Part shown: positions 26,057 through 35,932 of the stretch, piece after piece | Layout: every line of letters starts with the position of its first letter | Position numbering within the stretch: the stretch's first letter is position 1 | NCBI RefSeq assembly: GCF_042932805.1 | Contig: NZ_CP170633.1 | Location: 2,108,001-2,172,000 of the forward strand | Origin: Ascidiaceihabitans sp029251465 | GTDB taxonomy: Bacteria > Pseudomonadota > Alphaproteobacteria > Rhodobacterales > Rhodobacteraceae | Reading direction: 5' to 3' | DNA length: 64,000 bases | Translations under genes and position numbers: made by a program | Notes under the pieces: model-generated | What the model saw: only the letters and a program-made list of their open reading frames with translations | Databases searched by the model: none | Told to the model about the DNA's origin: nothing

Positions 26057-26395
26057 ATGAACAAGGGAATACGATTTACAGACGAGTTCAAACAGGACGC
26101 CGTGGCGCAGGTTGTTGAGCGTGGTTACGCTGTCAGCGAAGTGGTCGAGCGGTTGGGTATCAGCACCAAATCCTTGTACACTTGGAAGGCGCAGTTTGTG
26201 AAGTCACCACGCGCCCGATCTGAGGTTGCGGAACAGGCTGCTGAGATAAGACGGTTGAAGCGCGAACTGGCCCGGGTGACCGAGGAACGCACCATCTTAA
26301 AAAAGGCGACCGTCGCGCTGCCCGGCAGGGTATTGCGCAGCAATGCACGAGAGGGAACTTCGCGCGAGAGTCTCAGTGAAGTACGCATTTATTGA
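26057..26395 (+). CDS. IS3-family transposase OrfA
   Basis: The 112-residue protein has the helix-turn-helix of IS3 OrfA (RFTDEFKQDAVAQVVERGY, then LGISTKSLYTWK) and a leucine-zipper-like region (AAEIRRLKRELARVTEERT) leading to ILKKA. After ILKKA the tail differs from the usual A-Y-F-A-R-E ending, as if about 40 bases had been inserted. The A-run at 26299-26304 is a typical slippery site for making the OrfAB fusion. Confidence 0.88.
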   Translation: MNKGIRFTDEFKQDAVAQVVERGYAVSEVVERLGISTKSLYTWKAQFVKSPRARSEVAEQAAEIRRLKRELARVTEERTILKKATVALPGRVLRSNAREGTSRESLSEVRIY

Positions 26396-27248
26396 GGCTC
26401 ATCGGGCGGAGTTTTCGGTGCGGTCAATGTGTCGTGTGCTGATGGTGCATTTCAGTGGCTTTTACGCATGGGTTAAAGAACCGTTGAGCCAGCGTGCGCT
26501 TGAAGACGCTCGGCAAACTGATCTGCTGCAACAGGCATGGACGGACAGCGGCAAGGTCTACGGCTACCGCAAACTGCACGATGATCTTTTGGATCAAGGC
26601 GAGACCTGCTCAGAGAACCGTGTTGCACGTTTGACCAGCTTAGCAGGCATCTCGGCACAGATTGACTACAGACGCCGTCCAGGGCGCTATGGCGGCAAGC
26701 CTGCTGTTGTTGCCGACAACACCTTGGACCGTCATTTCGAAGTTGATGCGCCCGATACGGTATGGGTGACAGACATTACCTACATCAGAACGCATGAGGG
26801 CTGGTCGTATCTCGCTGTGGTCATTGATCTGTTCTCGCGGCGTGTCGTTGGCTGGTCAATGCAGTCGCGCATGACAACTGATCTTGCTTTGCAAGCACTG
26901 TTAGCTGCTGTTTGGCGGCGCAAACCAAAGACCAAGGTGATGATCCATTCTGATCAAGGATCGCAGTTCACGGGCAAAGAGTGGCAATCGTTCCTGGACA
27001 AACACAATCTGGATGCCAGCATGAGCAGACGTGGGAACTGCCATGACAATGCGGTGGCTGAAAGCTTCTTCCAGCTTTTGAAACGGGAACGCGTCAGGCG
27101 GCGGACATATGTCACACGCGATGCTGCAAGGCAGGACGTGTTCGACTACATCGAGATGTTCTACAACCCGACCCGCAAGCACACCAACAACGGCATGCTG
27201 TCGCCAGTTGACTATGAAACAGAACAAGGCAGGCGTCTAGGAAACTAG
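26343..27248 (+). CDS. IS3-family transposase OrfB (DDE integrase core)
   Basis: The 301-residue protein has the HTH_21 region (residues about 25-80) and an rve integrase core with the DD(35)E residues: Asp in VWVTDITYI, Asp in MIHSDQGSQFT, and Glu in NAVAESFFQLLK. It ends with the IS3-type YNPTRKHTNNGMLSPVDYE. Its TAG stop lies inside the right inverted repeat. It overlaps OrfA by 53 bases in another frame, as usual for a frameshift-made transposase. Confidence 0.92.
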   Translation: MHERELRARVSVKYAFIEAHRAEFSVRSMCRVLMVHFSGFYAWVKEPLSQRALEDARQTDLLQQAWTDSGKVYGYRKLHDDLLDQGETCSENRVARLTSLAGISAQIDYRRRPGRYGGKPAVVADNTLDRHFEVDAPDTVWVTDITYIRTHEGWSYLAVVIDLFSRRVVGWSMQSRMTTDLALQALLAAVWRRKPKTKVMIHSDQGSQFTGKEWQSFLDKHNLDASMSRRGNCHDNAVAESFFQLLKRERVRRRTYVTRDAARQDVFDYIEMFYNPTRKHTNNGMLSPVDYETEQGRRLGN

Positions 27249-27258
27249 GGGCACCTCA

Positions 27259-27590
27259 GAGCCCAATCTGCTCGATGCTGCATCTTACATGAAGGTCGGC
27301 TTTAGCAGTGGTGACAGTGTATCAGGTTAATGGTCGTTTACTTGATACACATTGCCTAAAATCCTATGCGCGGTCAGTTTTCGAAAAAATATTTCAAGAG
27401 GCACTTTTAGGACATCACCCGGTCGCTTTGAGGGCGGGATGGACAGAGTGCGGAAATCTTCTGCAAAACCCTGATTTTGCGCAAGTGGCACATTCTAAAA
27501 TATTTGTGCTTCCGAAGCAAATTCTGGGCGCTCTTGCCAACAGCACCTTCTGTTGATAGCGAGGAATACAACCATGGAGGGTGCGTGGTT
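27259..27590. other. Right flank of the IS3 element, no supported gene
   Basis: Directly after the IS a short plus-strand frame reads PNLLDAASYMKVGFSSGDS and stops near 27330. It may be the tail of a gene cut by the IS, but I cannot assign it. The remaining bases are AT-richer and hold only short frames without domains. Confidence 0.35.
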
Positions 27591-28331
27591 ATGTTGCGTA
27601 AGTCGTTTAGCATTTTAGCACTTTCAATTTGTATCCCAAGTTTAGGGTTCTCTGAGCCTCTCTTTTCTCAGCCGGACTGCATTAAAGAACTTTGGGGCAG
27701 GAAAGACATTCCGACAGCAAATAATTTTCCCAGAGTGAGTGCAATCTTGGGAAAGCATAATCTGTCAATTTTGGACATGCGCAGTATTGGCGATGTGCCT
27801 GCTACAGGTGGGGATAGTAGAAATACTGATGTCATGGCACAAGCAATCCCATTGGAAATACTGTCTTTAACGCGCCGCGCGCTAAAGCAATCCGCATGTC
27901 TAAATGCGCCGATTGCATATCCGGAAGGCACTTCTCAAGTGACACTCAGACCTGTTATTCGAGAACGGTTTGTTGCACAGACCGAAGAAGGCATCATTTT
28001 TGGGTTTGATCGTGTTTCGAATTTGCCAACCTCAGTTTTTGATACGCACATTTCAAAGAATCTGACATGGTTTGATGCGCCTATCTTGATGCACTGTGAA
28101 AGGCCTCTTAACCCTTTGAGAGATTTTAAAGAGGAGCAGTATTGTTACCTCTCGATACAAACACCAGACGCCATGGACATCAGGGTTCAACTTTTAGTCG
28201 GCAAAATCCCTGCATTTGGCGAAAATACGCTTTGGCCACCCTTGTCGGTGTTTTCTGAGGCCGACTGGCAAACGCGACTTGACGCCCTTGAAAGTATCGT
28301 TCGCTTCACTCTTGAATACCAACGAAAGTAA
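27591..28331 (+). CDS. Secreted hypothetical protein
   Basis: A 246-residue protein with a signal peptide (residues 1-20, hydrophobic LSICIPSLGFS then EP). The mature part has five cysteines and no motif I recognise. I chose ATG 27591, preceded by GGAGG at 27576, because it starts the signal peptide; an open frame from 27477 would add 38 residues that break it. AT-richer codon use than the core genes suggests acquired DNA. Followed by an RTX pseudogene. Function unknown. Confidence 0.6.
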   Translation: MLRKSFSILALSICIPSLGFSEPLFSQPDCIKELWGRKDIPTANNFPRVSAILGKHNLSILDMRSIGDVPATGGDSRNTDVMAQAIPLEILSLTRRALKQSACLNAPIAYPEGTSQVTLRPVIRERFVAQTEEGIIFGFDRVSNLPTSVFDTHISKNLTWFDAPILMHCERPLNPLRDFKEEQYCYLSIQTPDAMDIRVQLLVGKIPAFGENTLWPPLSVFSEADWQTRLDALESIVRFTLEYQRK

Positions 28332-28368
28332 ATTTACTTTCACTTTGAATTAGATCCGAGTTGCTGAA

Positions 28369-29287
28369 TTGACGGCAATTTTCAACAACGACACATCTCA
28401 CGCAGCGGTTACCGAAGCAGTGACACATCCGCGCGCTGCGTTCTATCGACGCCTGGCTGATATGGGCGAAGGACAAGAGGGTGTTAATCCGTATTCTATT
28501 ATCTGGCTGAACGGTGCTGCTGATGTGAATGAAAATTCTGGTCCAGAAAGTGCGTTTATTCGGGAATATAACAAGCAGCAATAACCTGACGCGGTTTGGC
28601 GGTGATCTAAGTGACGCGAGTATGGATGCCCTTTCTAACAAAATTACCGGTTTGATTTTCGATGAAGTGATCGGTGGAGCAGAAGCCACTTTTACGATCC
28701 CACCCATTGCGCTACTGGCAGAAAACGATGCCACTCCTGCCGCAAATGACTTGTTTAATGGAGATCCAGGAGGATGGGCTGGAAACCCATTGTTCATGGG
28801 GTTGGGCTATAGCAGGTCTTTCACCAACAACATTATAGAAAACGAAAGCGATACATACGACGCTTTGGCCATGATTAAATTCACCCGTGAAGGGGTTGGA
28901 ATTGACTTGAGTCTTTCTGCTTTTAACCGATTCATTGACGGGGAAATTAACAGTGCTACTGCAGTGGGTGCGATCACCGAGTTAAACACATTCTTTACGG
29001 CCGCCTATGGATTTACTGGGGGCAGTTTTGTGACTTACGCCGCCCTTTCAAACATCTATCTGGGGCGTTTGAACGCTGAGGACATAATTTTCGGGAGTGA
29101 AAACAATGATGTCATCCACGGCAGTGTAGGCAACGATTTTATTGTTGGCACGCTTGGTAATGATCTGTTGGACGGAGGCCAAGGTCTAGATGACGTTTCC
29201 TTTGAAAGCGAAGCGATACACAATCATACAGCACTACATCCTTCGACGATCGAGAGTTTTCCTCTGCGAGAGCAGGTCACGCGTTAA
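28369..29287 (+). pseudogene. RTX/hemolysin-type calcium-binding protein pseudogene
   Basis: Two frames join to one protein. From 28369 a frame reads to ESAFIREYNKQQ and stops at 28582. A shifted frame then continues NLTRFGGDLSDASMD to the nonapeptide repeats DIIFGSENNDVIHGS, VGNDFIVGTLGND and LLDGGQGLDD. After DDVSFE the reading degenerates. RTX repeats bind calcium and mark proteins exported by type I secretion through TolC. The frameshift near 28570-28585, the missing signal for secretion and the lost C-terminus mean it is not functional. The start at 28369 is a TTG and may itself be a truncation. Confidence 0.75.
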
Positions 29288-30116
29288 ACCCTATCATCGC
29301 TATGCCAAAAGCCATCAAAATAGCTGCGGAAAACCGGCGTTTCCAATTTCCTTCTTTAAGTACGAAGAAGCCGATCAATGTCGCAAAAACTACTGATGTT
29401 TCTCGCAAAGCCGAAACAACTCCGAGGTCAGCGAAATTCTTAGCGTAAAGCACGAGACCGTATGCCGTCATGGACACCATGCCTCCAGCGATCCCTACCA
29501 CCCAAATTCTTACCGGCAATTGCTTAAAGGTATTGCGCCTACGCCAGCCAACAAAACCTGCAATAAACAGATGTAAAAATGCGCCCCAGGCCCAATAACT
29601 GAGTGTATTTTCTGACAGGCGAACGCCGACCCCATCAACCAAAGAGTAAACTGAGATGCAGAATCCGGTACCCAGAGACAACAATAAAGCTGACTTTTGG
29701 ACACCAGACGTGAGGGCTTTCCAACTGCTCAAGAAGATGCCTGCGATGATCAGCCCGATCCCAACCCACACCAGAAACGGCAACACTTCGCCCAACAACA
29801 GCCATGCCCACAGCGTTACAAGAACTGGCACAATACCTCGGGCAATGGGATAAACAACGCTCAGATCACCATGTTGGTAGGCGCGGCCCAATAGGTAAAA
29901 GTAGCCAAAATGAACTAAAGTCGACAATCCTATGTAGATAAAACTTTCGGCGCTTGGCAGCGGCAAAACAGACACCATAATCGCGCTTGGCAACACATGA
30001 CCAAAAGCGACAAGACCAAGCGTTGTCGTGCGATCAACAGCGTTTTTGACGATGGCATTCCAGACAGCGTGCATCAAGGCAGCCGACAAGATTATCGCAA
30101 TGATCGACGGAGACAT
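29277..30116 (-). CDS. DMT-superfamily transporter (EamA)
   Basis: This 279-residue protein has ten hydrophobic helices in two EamA halves. The first carries ARGIVPVLVTLWAWLLLGE and the second ETSVVFATLIGFFVLKEGNW, both with the family's glutamate at the end of helix 4/9. EamA proteins move metabolites such as amino acids across the inner membrane. Its 3' end overlaps the end of the RTX pseudogene by 11 bases. Neighbours give no clue to the substrate. Confidence 0.88.
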   Translation of the reverse strand: MSPSIIAIILSAALMHAVWNAIVKNAVDRTTTLGLVAFGHVLPSAIMVSVLPLPSAESFIYIGLSTLVHFGYFYLLGRAYQHGDLSVVYPIARGIVPVLVTLWAWLLLGEVLPFLVWVGIGLIIAGIFLSSWKALTSGVQKSALLLSLGTGFCISVYSLVDGVGVRLSENTLSYWAWGAFLHLFIAGFVGWRRRNTFKQLPVRIWVVGIAGGMVSMTAYGLVLYAKNFADLGVVSALRETSVVFATLIGFFVLKEGNWKRRFSAAILMAFGIAMIGFNA

Positions 30117-30868
30117 GGCTGACCTTTAAAACAGCAGTACCGCAAATGTTGTAATCCGCAGGTCCACAAAGTGATACGATGGCAAAGCGTTACCCTCAAG
30201 CGATATTGCAGCGTCATGGGCCCGTCTGCATTATAGGCGTTTGTAATGTCTTTTACGATCGTCGCGCTCCGCACGCTTGCTTCCCGTTTCTCCATATTCA
30301 GCAATCGCGCGTTTTCTACCACACTGAGATCAAAACATTTGACGCCAGTTTGGCGTTGGCCAGAACATTCTCATGCATTCCACATAATTCGGACCATCCC
30401 TCTTCGGAAAATCTACCCCGCTTTTTCCAAACTTCAACCAACACCGTCAAACGCCCTGCAACGACATCTCCCGCCGTTTTTAAACATACGCATATTTCAA
30501 CATCTCAAACGCATCTCTGCCATTTTCACGGCCTATCGTTTCGATGGCTAGCCCTACGCCTGACAGTTTCTTCACAGACGTCCAAAGTTATCGTTAGCTC
30601 GGCACTTCACGCCGACCCGCCCAAACGATGGAGAGCACCAAGCAGCTCAACCTCTAGATAAGTATTTTCGGTGATTTGTTCTTGATCGCGATCATAGGCA
30701 ACCCAGAATTCCGCCACAAACATCCACATATCTGAGCGAATACTGAAACACACTCACAGCATCTTCTTGGACATTCCGCATATTTAACGTTCATCCGCTA
30801 AGAAAGGTCTTTTCAGAACGAATTTTTACGCGTTATTCAACTACAGGGCAAAGGAAAGGGTTTCCATC
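30117..30868. other. 752-base gap without supported gene
   Basis: The stretch is AT-richer than its flanks. Open frames here (for example 30179-30661 plus) show low-complexity Thr/Ser/His-rich translations with no domain, so I reject them. On the minus strand short coding-like patches occur near 30505-30585, broken by stops. It may hold a decayed regulator and the promoter of the 30869 gene. Confidence 0.4.
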
Positions 30869-32401
30869 ATGCGCAGCACCAAAAACGTTCTGTTTATTGT
30901 GATTGATCAGCTTCGAGCCGATTGCGTCTTTGGTAAACTGGCCCAACACTTAGACCTGCCTAATCTAAGGGCGTTGATGGCGGATGCGGTGACGTTTCAA
31001 CGTCATTATTCAGTGGTAAACCCATGCGGCCCCTCCCGTGCGTCACTTTTGACAGGGCAATACTCGATGAACCACAGGTCCGTCAGAAATGGCACGCCGA
31101 TGCGACATGACATTCCAAACATTGCCACTGAAATGCGCCAAGCAGGCTACACTCCGATGCTGTTTGGGTACACCGACACGCCGCCAGACCCACGTGTCTT
31201 TCATGGTGATGACCCAGCACTACAAAATCATGAATATCCCATGAATGGTTTTCAGGAAGTCGTCGAAATGCAATTTCAAAAGTCATTGCCATGGCGTTCG
31301 CATCTTATCAATCAAGGCTATACGTTTGAGACCCACAACGATGTTTACCGCCCTGTTTCGCAGACTGATGCTGCGCCAAAAATAAACGATCCGGCCCTGT
31401 ATCTCGCAAAGGACAGTGACACGGCATTTTTGACCGACCGGTTTCTAGCGATGATGCCTGCCTGTCAAAATGAGAACTGGTTTGCGCATCTAACCTATAT
31501 TCGCCCACATCCTCCGTTGGTGGCCCCAGCGCCATTCAACAGCATGTACGAGCCAGACCAGTTACCGTTGCCCAAACGTCTTGCTGACCCGTTAGATGAG
31601 GTCGCAAACCATGCGTTTTTCGGGCCAACGATTGTAAACAATCCACCAGCAAAAAACGTCATTGGCCTTGCTGATCTGGAGGCCACGGATGAAACCACAC
31701 AGGCACTGCGCTCTGTTTACTTTGGGCTCATTGCCGAAGTTGACCTACACATTGGGCGGGTGATAAAATTCCTAAAAGATACAGGACAATACAATAACAC
31801 TATGATTGTCGTCACCTCGGATCACGGCGAGATGCTGGGGGACCGACACACTTGGGGCAAATTCACGGTCCACGATGCCGCGTACCACACACCACTCATC
31901 ATTCGCCAACCAGACAATTCCGCGCAGGCTGGCATGATCCGCAAAGAGCCTGTGGAAACGATCGACATAATGCCGACTATTCTCGATTGGGTTGGACAGC
32001 AGATCCCAAATTCCGTGGACGGTAGATCACTATTGCCCCTACTGCGTGGCGAAGTACCGGCTGATTGGAGAACCTTTTCATTTTCTGAATTCGATTTTGC
32101 CCGACCAGAAAAACCGACACTTTGGGAAACCACACTTGGAACCGGACCCAGTGATTCATCACTGGCGATCCTACGCGAGGCGCGGTTTACTTTGGTGGAA
32201 TTTGCCGCCGACCTGTCCCCCATTCTGTATGATCACGACGCCGACGGTGAAGCAAGGAACGTGGCCGATGACCCTGACTACCAGAAGGACCTGAACAGAT
32301 TAACAAGGCTGATGCTCAAGCATCGAATGAAGAATATGGACCACACATTGTCCTTGAACACGATTACCGACGACGGCCCGCACCTTAGGCTTCGCCACTA
32401 A
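30869..32401 (+). CDS. Sulfatase-superfamily hydrolase, phosphonate monoester hydrolase-like
   Basis: The 510-residue enzyme has the formylglycine signature CGPSRASLLTG with Cys53. The metal-ligand residues include Asp13 in VIDQLRAD and the TSDHGEMLGD box. The region NPCGPSR...QYSMNHRSV, GYTDTPPDPR and the C-terminal DPDYQKDLNRL all recall the phosphonate monoester hydrolase/phosphodiesterase of Rhizobium more than choline or aryl sulfatases. Such enzymes are promiscuous toward sulfate and phosphate or phosphonate esters. No signal peptide is seen, so it is probably cytosolic. It needs a formylglycine-generating enzyme, not found here. AAAGG lies upstream of ATG 30869. It is convergent with the M81 peptidase gene. 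Confidence 0.75.
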   Translation: MRSTKNVLFIVIDQLRADCVFGKLAQHLDLPNLRALMADAVTFQRHYSVVNPCGPSRASLLTGQYSMNHRSVRNGTPMRHDIPNIATEMRQAGYTPMLFGYTDTPPDPRVFHGDDPALQNHEYPMNGFQEVVEMQFQKSLPWRSHLINQGYTFETHNDVYRPVSQTDAAPKINDPALYLAKDSDTAFLTDRFLAMMPACQNENWFAHLTYIRPHPPLVAPAPFNSMYEPDQLPLPKRLADPLDEVANHAFFGPTIVNNPPAKNVIGLADLEATDETTQALRSVYFGLIAEVDLHIGRVIKFLKDTGQYNNTMIVVTSDHGEMLGDRHTWGKFTVHDAAYHTPLIIRQPDNSAQAGMIRKEPVETIDIMPTILDWVGQQIPNSVDGRSLLPLLRGEVPADWRTFSFSEFDFARPEKPTLWETTLGTGPSDSSLAILREARFTLVEFAADLSPILYDHDADGEARNVADDPDYQKDLNRLTRLMLKHRMKNMDHTLSLNTITDDGPHLRLRH

Positions 32402-32423
32402 ACACGTTGGAAAAGAAAACAGT

Positions 32424-33893
32424 TCAATCCAATGGAAAGATAGGTCGCGGGACATTCTTGTAGCCCAATGATGCGTAGTCGAGCGTACAAAGCGCGCCGC
32501 TGTCACAAACGATAATGCGCCCCGCGATGGGCGAAAATGCCGCGCGAAAATGCTGCATGGATTTCAATGCGACAATCGACTTTTCGGCTGGGTTGATCCC
32601 GAATGTTTCGAATTGCTTTAAGTCCAATATCTGATGGGCGATGCTGACTATAAGGATCTCAATTCCTGCGACCTCAAGAACTGCTGTCGCACCAAAGCTA
32701 CGCTCTAGGCCGCCCATCATGGGCCCGCTGCCGACAACGCGACCGTCGCCCGTCCACTTGACATTACCCGTAACGCGAAGTGGTTTGCCGCCAATTTGTG
32801 GTGCCGTCGCACCACCGATGTCTAATGTCACCTCTGCCCCTAGTGGGTAACTATTCAAGGATTTGGCAGCTTTCGGATCGACCAACGCGCCAAAGCACGC
32901 GTTCTTGACCTCAGCCCCGAGCAATTCGGCCAACAGGTTGGTCGCATCACCATAGGCACCCGAACCGGGATTGTCGGCGTAATCTGCAATGACCAATGGA
33001 CCTGCGTCCCCGTTCCATGCATTTGCAGCCTTCGCAGCCTCGGCACTGGTTAAATACGTGTTCATTGCTTCGCAGCGTCGGTTCCATATGTCATCGGCAA
33101 GCGCTTCAGCGATAGACCGATGGGCCACGGTATCACCGTCACAGGTGACCAGAACCGTCGGGCCAACTTCGGCGATGTCCGCACAAGGAAATGCGCCGTT
33201 GATGCTGATGGCATAAACACCTTTGCGCGCCTCATAGGACCGTGCCAAAGCGTGTCGTTCAATCATTGGGCCAAGGTCTGTGCGTCCTGCATTTGCTTCT
33301 TCTAACATTGGTCTGTGCGCACGCAGCGTTTTAGGCTTAATGTCACCTAACATGGTGCGTTGCAAAAGTTCACCGCAACGCCGCCCCGTTGCGCGAAAAT
33401 CGACATGAGGATAGGTGGTATACGACACAAGGATTTGCGCGAGTTCGCACATTGATGCGGTCACGTTTGCATGAGGATCAAGAGTTACAGCGATCGGCAC
33501 ATCTGGCCCAACAACCGCGCGAAGCCGACCAAGTATCTCCCCCTCACCATCCTCGCAAAAATCAGTGACCATCGCGCCGTGAAGCATCAGGAATATGCCG
33601 CCCCAGGACCCTTGCGCGGCGCTGATCAAGGGCGCGGTCAATTCATCAAATGCTTCTCGTGTTACAACACCGCCGGGCCCCGCAGCTGCGCTTATGACAT
33701 GGTTTATCTGCCAATCATGATCGCGACCTGTGTCAAGCAATCCGGCAAGTTCGGTATTTTGGTCCCCGCGTGCAGAAATCGCCTGTTCCCCATTCAAAAG
33801 ATAGCGATCCTGAAAGCACTGTATCGTCGTTGGATGTATATTGAAGGTATTGGTCTCATGTACAATTTCGGCGCTTAGAACTTTGAAACTCAT
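32424..33893 (-). CDS. M81-family metallopeptidase (MlrC-like)
   Basis: The 489-residue protein starts with VLSAEIVHETNTF, the hallmark of the microcystinase C (MlrC, M81) family. It also has the metal-region FLMLHGAMVTDFCEDGEG and LDPHANVT, and the C-terminal MlrC domain. Members cleave small linear peptides or peptide-like compounds, probably with zinc. It is cytosolic. It lies in one direction with an RpiR regulator and a FAD oxidoreductase and opposite a peptide-type ABC importer, which suggests it acts on the imported compound. Confidence 0.85.
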   Translation of the reverse strand: MSFKVLSAEIVHETNTFNIHPTTIQCFQDRYLLNGEQAISARGDQNTELAGLLDTGRDHDWQINHVISAAAGPGGVVTREAFDELTAPLISAAQGSWGGIFLMLHGAMVTDFCEDGEGEILGRLRAVVGPDVPIAVTLDPHANVTASMCELAQILVSYTTYPHVDFRATGRRCGELLQRTMLGDIKPKTLRAHRPMLEEANAGRTDLGPMIERHALARSYEARKGVYAISINGAFPCADIAEVGPTVLVTCDGDTVAHRSIAEALADDIWNRRCEAMNTYLTSAEAAKAANAWNGDAGPLVIADYADNPGSGAYGDATNLLAELLGAEVKNACFGALVDPKAAKSLNSYPLGAEVTLDIGGATAPQIGGKPLRVTGNVKWTGDGRVVGSGPMMGGLERSFGATAVLEVAGIEILIVSIAHQILDLKQFETFGINPAEKSIVALKSMQHFRAAFSPIAGRIIVCDSGALCTLDYASLGYKNVPRPIFPLD

Positions 33894-33914
33894 GATATGA
33901 ATCCTACGCCCATC

Positions 33915-34808
33915 TTATGTTTTTGGTTCTGTTTTGTTTTGGGTGGTTCCATCAACATGGCCGGTAAACTTGCCATAAAGACGCGCAACTTTGTTCATCC
34001 GGGCCTCAACCTCGGGCCCAAGTTCCATAAACACACCGTTCACCAAAAGATTGGCAAGACTGGCCATCTGCGCGGTCGAATTCCAAAACAGGTTAAACGA
34101 CGTAGGCACAACAAAAACCTCGTCCGCACATTTGTGGCCCCAATCGCAGTAAGGGTCAGTGATCAGCGTTACCGGTATGCCCTCGGACTTGGCTTCTTGT
34201 GCGAGTAACAGCGCGTTATGCGAATATCTACGGGCCTCAAAAATCACTAATGCTGTATCGTTATCTTCCGCAGCCAGTAGATCTGCAAAGTTTCCACTCG
34301 CCAAATCAAGCAGATGCACCTTATCTCTTAGATACTGCAATTGATGGGTGAAAATCTGCGCTATGCCACGTTCCGTTTGAAAGCCAACAACAAAGACCGA
34401 ATGTACCCGCGCTAATCTTTTGACCACGCGGTCCCACTCAGGCGTGTGCGCAGCTTCATACACAGCGACAAGTGCTGCCATCTCTAACTCAAGACCGCGC
34501 GTTAACTGATCCTCACCGGCTCGGTTGCGTTGTTGTAAATCACGCAAACGATCACCGATTAACCAAGGCTGATCACCGATGTCATTGCGAAGGTTCTTTT
34601 TGAAATCCTTAAAGCCATCATACCCAATGGCGCGGCAAAACCGGCCGACAGTGGGTTCACTAACCCCAACTTTAGCCGCCAAACTCGCCGCCGTCTCAAA
34701 CGGTAGACTGCCCAATTCCGCCAACATGTAGGCCGCCAATGCACGGTCCGCCTTTGAAGAGGAGGACATCGCATCGTTCAAACGCTCACGCAGGGTTTGA
34801 TTACTCAT
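33915..34808 (-). CDS. RpiR/MurR-family regulator (HTH_6 + SIS)
   Basis: The 297-residue regulator has an N-terminal HTH_6 helix-turn-helix (residues 1-75, KVGVSEPTVGRFCRAIGY). A C-terminal SIS sugar-phosphate-binding domain covers about 120-265 (VFVVGFQTERG, FEARRYSHNALLLAQEAKSE, ITDPYCDWG). RpiR proteins sense phosphosugars or other intermediates. ATGA overlap with the FAD oxidoreductase places it in that operon, and it probably controls both this operon and the divergent importer. Confidence 0.88.
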   Translation of the reverse strand: MSNQTLRERLNDAMSSSSKADRALAAYMLAELGSLPFETAASLAAKVGVSEPTVGRFCRAIGYDGFKDFKKNLRNDIGDQPWLIGDRLRDLQQRNRAGEDQLTRGLELEMAALVAVYEAAHTPEWDRVVKRLARVHSVFVVGFQTERGIAQIFTHQLQYLRDKVHLLDLASGNFADLLAAEDNDTALVIFEARRYSHNALLLAQEAKSEGIPVTLITDPYCDWGHKCADEVFVVPTSFNLFWNSTAQMASLANLLVNGVFMELGPEVEARMNKVARLYGKFTGHVDGTTQNKTEPKT

Positions 34809-35932
34809 TGATCGCCTCCATAAAGTTGGGTCGTGCGTTCAGGTGCGAGAGATTGCGCAAAGGCTTTGGAATGCGCGCCCACGGTTGCGGTACACAACTC
34901 CGCAGTCAACTTGGCCAAAACCGGAGCCATCATGATCCCGTACCCCCCCTGTCCTGCCAGCCAAAAGAAATCGGGGACATCGGGATCAAACCCAACGACC
35001 GGAGCCTCATCCGCAACAAAGCTACGCAGCCCTGCCCAACTGTGTTCTATCCGCGCAACCTTGATCTTTGTCTCGCGTTCAATCCAATCGACCAGAACGG
35101 CGATATCCATATCATCCGGCCAAGCATCATAAGGTTCGCTTGGCGTCGCATCACCCGGGGATGCCATAATCCTACCGGCATCAGGTTTCAAATAGGCGGC
35201 GGTTCCCGCAAAATCTATTGAAGGTAGCGCTGCGCAATCTAGCCCCGCTGGCGCTTTTACAATGATGGCCGTTCGCCGTTTTGGGACCAACCCGATGGAC
35301 CGCGCGCCTACCATTGCACCGACTTTATCAGCCCAAGCCCCCGCCGCATTTACGATACATGCCGTCGAGAAACTTTCACTGGCAGTGTTGACGCGCCAAA
35401 CACGATCTTCACGCAAAACAGACAAAACACGATGCTTAGTTGCGATTATGGCACCACGGGCTTTTGCCCCATTGATAAAGCCAAGGTGAAGTGCTGCCAC
35501 ATCAATATCGCTGACGCCTGCCTCAAAAACTGCATCCGCAACCCGCTCAGAACGTAAAAACGGAGCCATTTCCAAAGCATTTTGGGGGGCGATCCGACAT
35601 ACGCTGTCCGAAGGTTCCGACCTAGCAAGCAAAGCATCAAGTTCACCTTCTAGACCACCAGAGGCCACAGTGAGGCACCCACGTGTGGTCACCAAAGGTG
35701 TTTCACAGAATCCTAAAGGCGGCGACTGGAAAAAATGCGCGCTGGTCGCATTGATTTGCATAACAATTGGGCAGCCATAATTTCGTGTAAACAGCGCAGC
35801 TGACCGGCCCGTGGCATGATATCCGGTCGTGTCTTCTGCCTCTAGCAGCAACACGGACGCATCTGCCGCCAGCTCATACGCCGCCGATGCACCAGCGATT
35901 CCTCCGCCAATCACTAGAAAATCATAAATCAT
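34805..35932 (-). CDS. FAD-dependent amine/amino-acid oxidoreductase (DAO family)
   Basis: This 375-residue flavoprotein begins with the dinucleotide-binding motif VIGGGIAGASAAYELA and ends with the DAO motif GLRSFVADEAPVVGFDPD. The family oxidises amines, amino acids or glycine derivatives. I chose ATG 35932, which gives the Rossmann motif at residue 7 and has AAAGG upstream; a 36-residue longer frame lacks support. Its stop overlaps the RpiR start. It is divergent from the peptide-type binding protein. With the aminotransferase at 42645 it suggests degradation of an amino compound. Confidence 0.85.
   Translation of the reverse strand: MIYDFLVIGGGIAGASAAYELAADASVLLLEAEDTTGYHATGRSAALFTRNYGCPIVMQINATSAHFFQSPPLGFCETPLVTTRGCLTVASGGLEGELDALLARSEPSDSVCRIAPQNALEMAPFLRSERVADAVFEAGVSDIDVAALHLGFINGAKARGAIIATKHRVLSVLREDRVWRVNTASESFSTACIVNAAGAWADKVGAMVGARSIGLVPKRRTAIIVKAPAGLDCAALPSIDFAGTAAYLKPDAGRIMASPGDATPSEPYDAWPDDMDIAVLVDWIERETKIKVARIEHSWAGLRSFVADEAPVVGFDPDVPDFFWLAGQGGYGIMMAPVLAKLTAELCTATVGAHSKAFAQSLAPERTTQLYGGDQ

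Larger units (their letters stand above)
25995..27258 (+). mobile_element. IS3-family insertion sequence, about 1264 bp
   Basis: Perfect 14-base inverted repeats TGAGGTGCCCCTAG bound the element at 25995-26008 and 27245-27258. It encodes OrfA and OrfB with overlapping frames. The flanking triplets (CTT left, GAG right) differ, so the 3-bp target duplication is absent. The left flank is an RND pump stub, and the right flank is unrelated, which points to a deletion or recombination between IS copies. Confidence 0.92.

Noticed and set aside
30179..30661. 160-codon plus-strand frame
   Set aside because: Composition is low-complexity (Thr, Ser, His, Arg rich), no domain or ribosome site; not supported as a gene.
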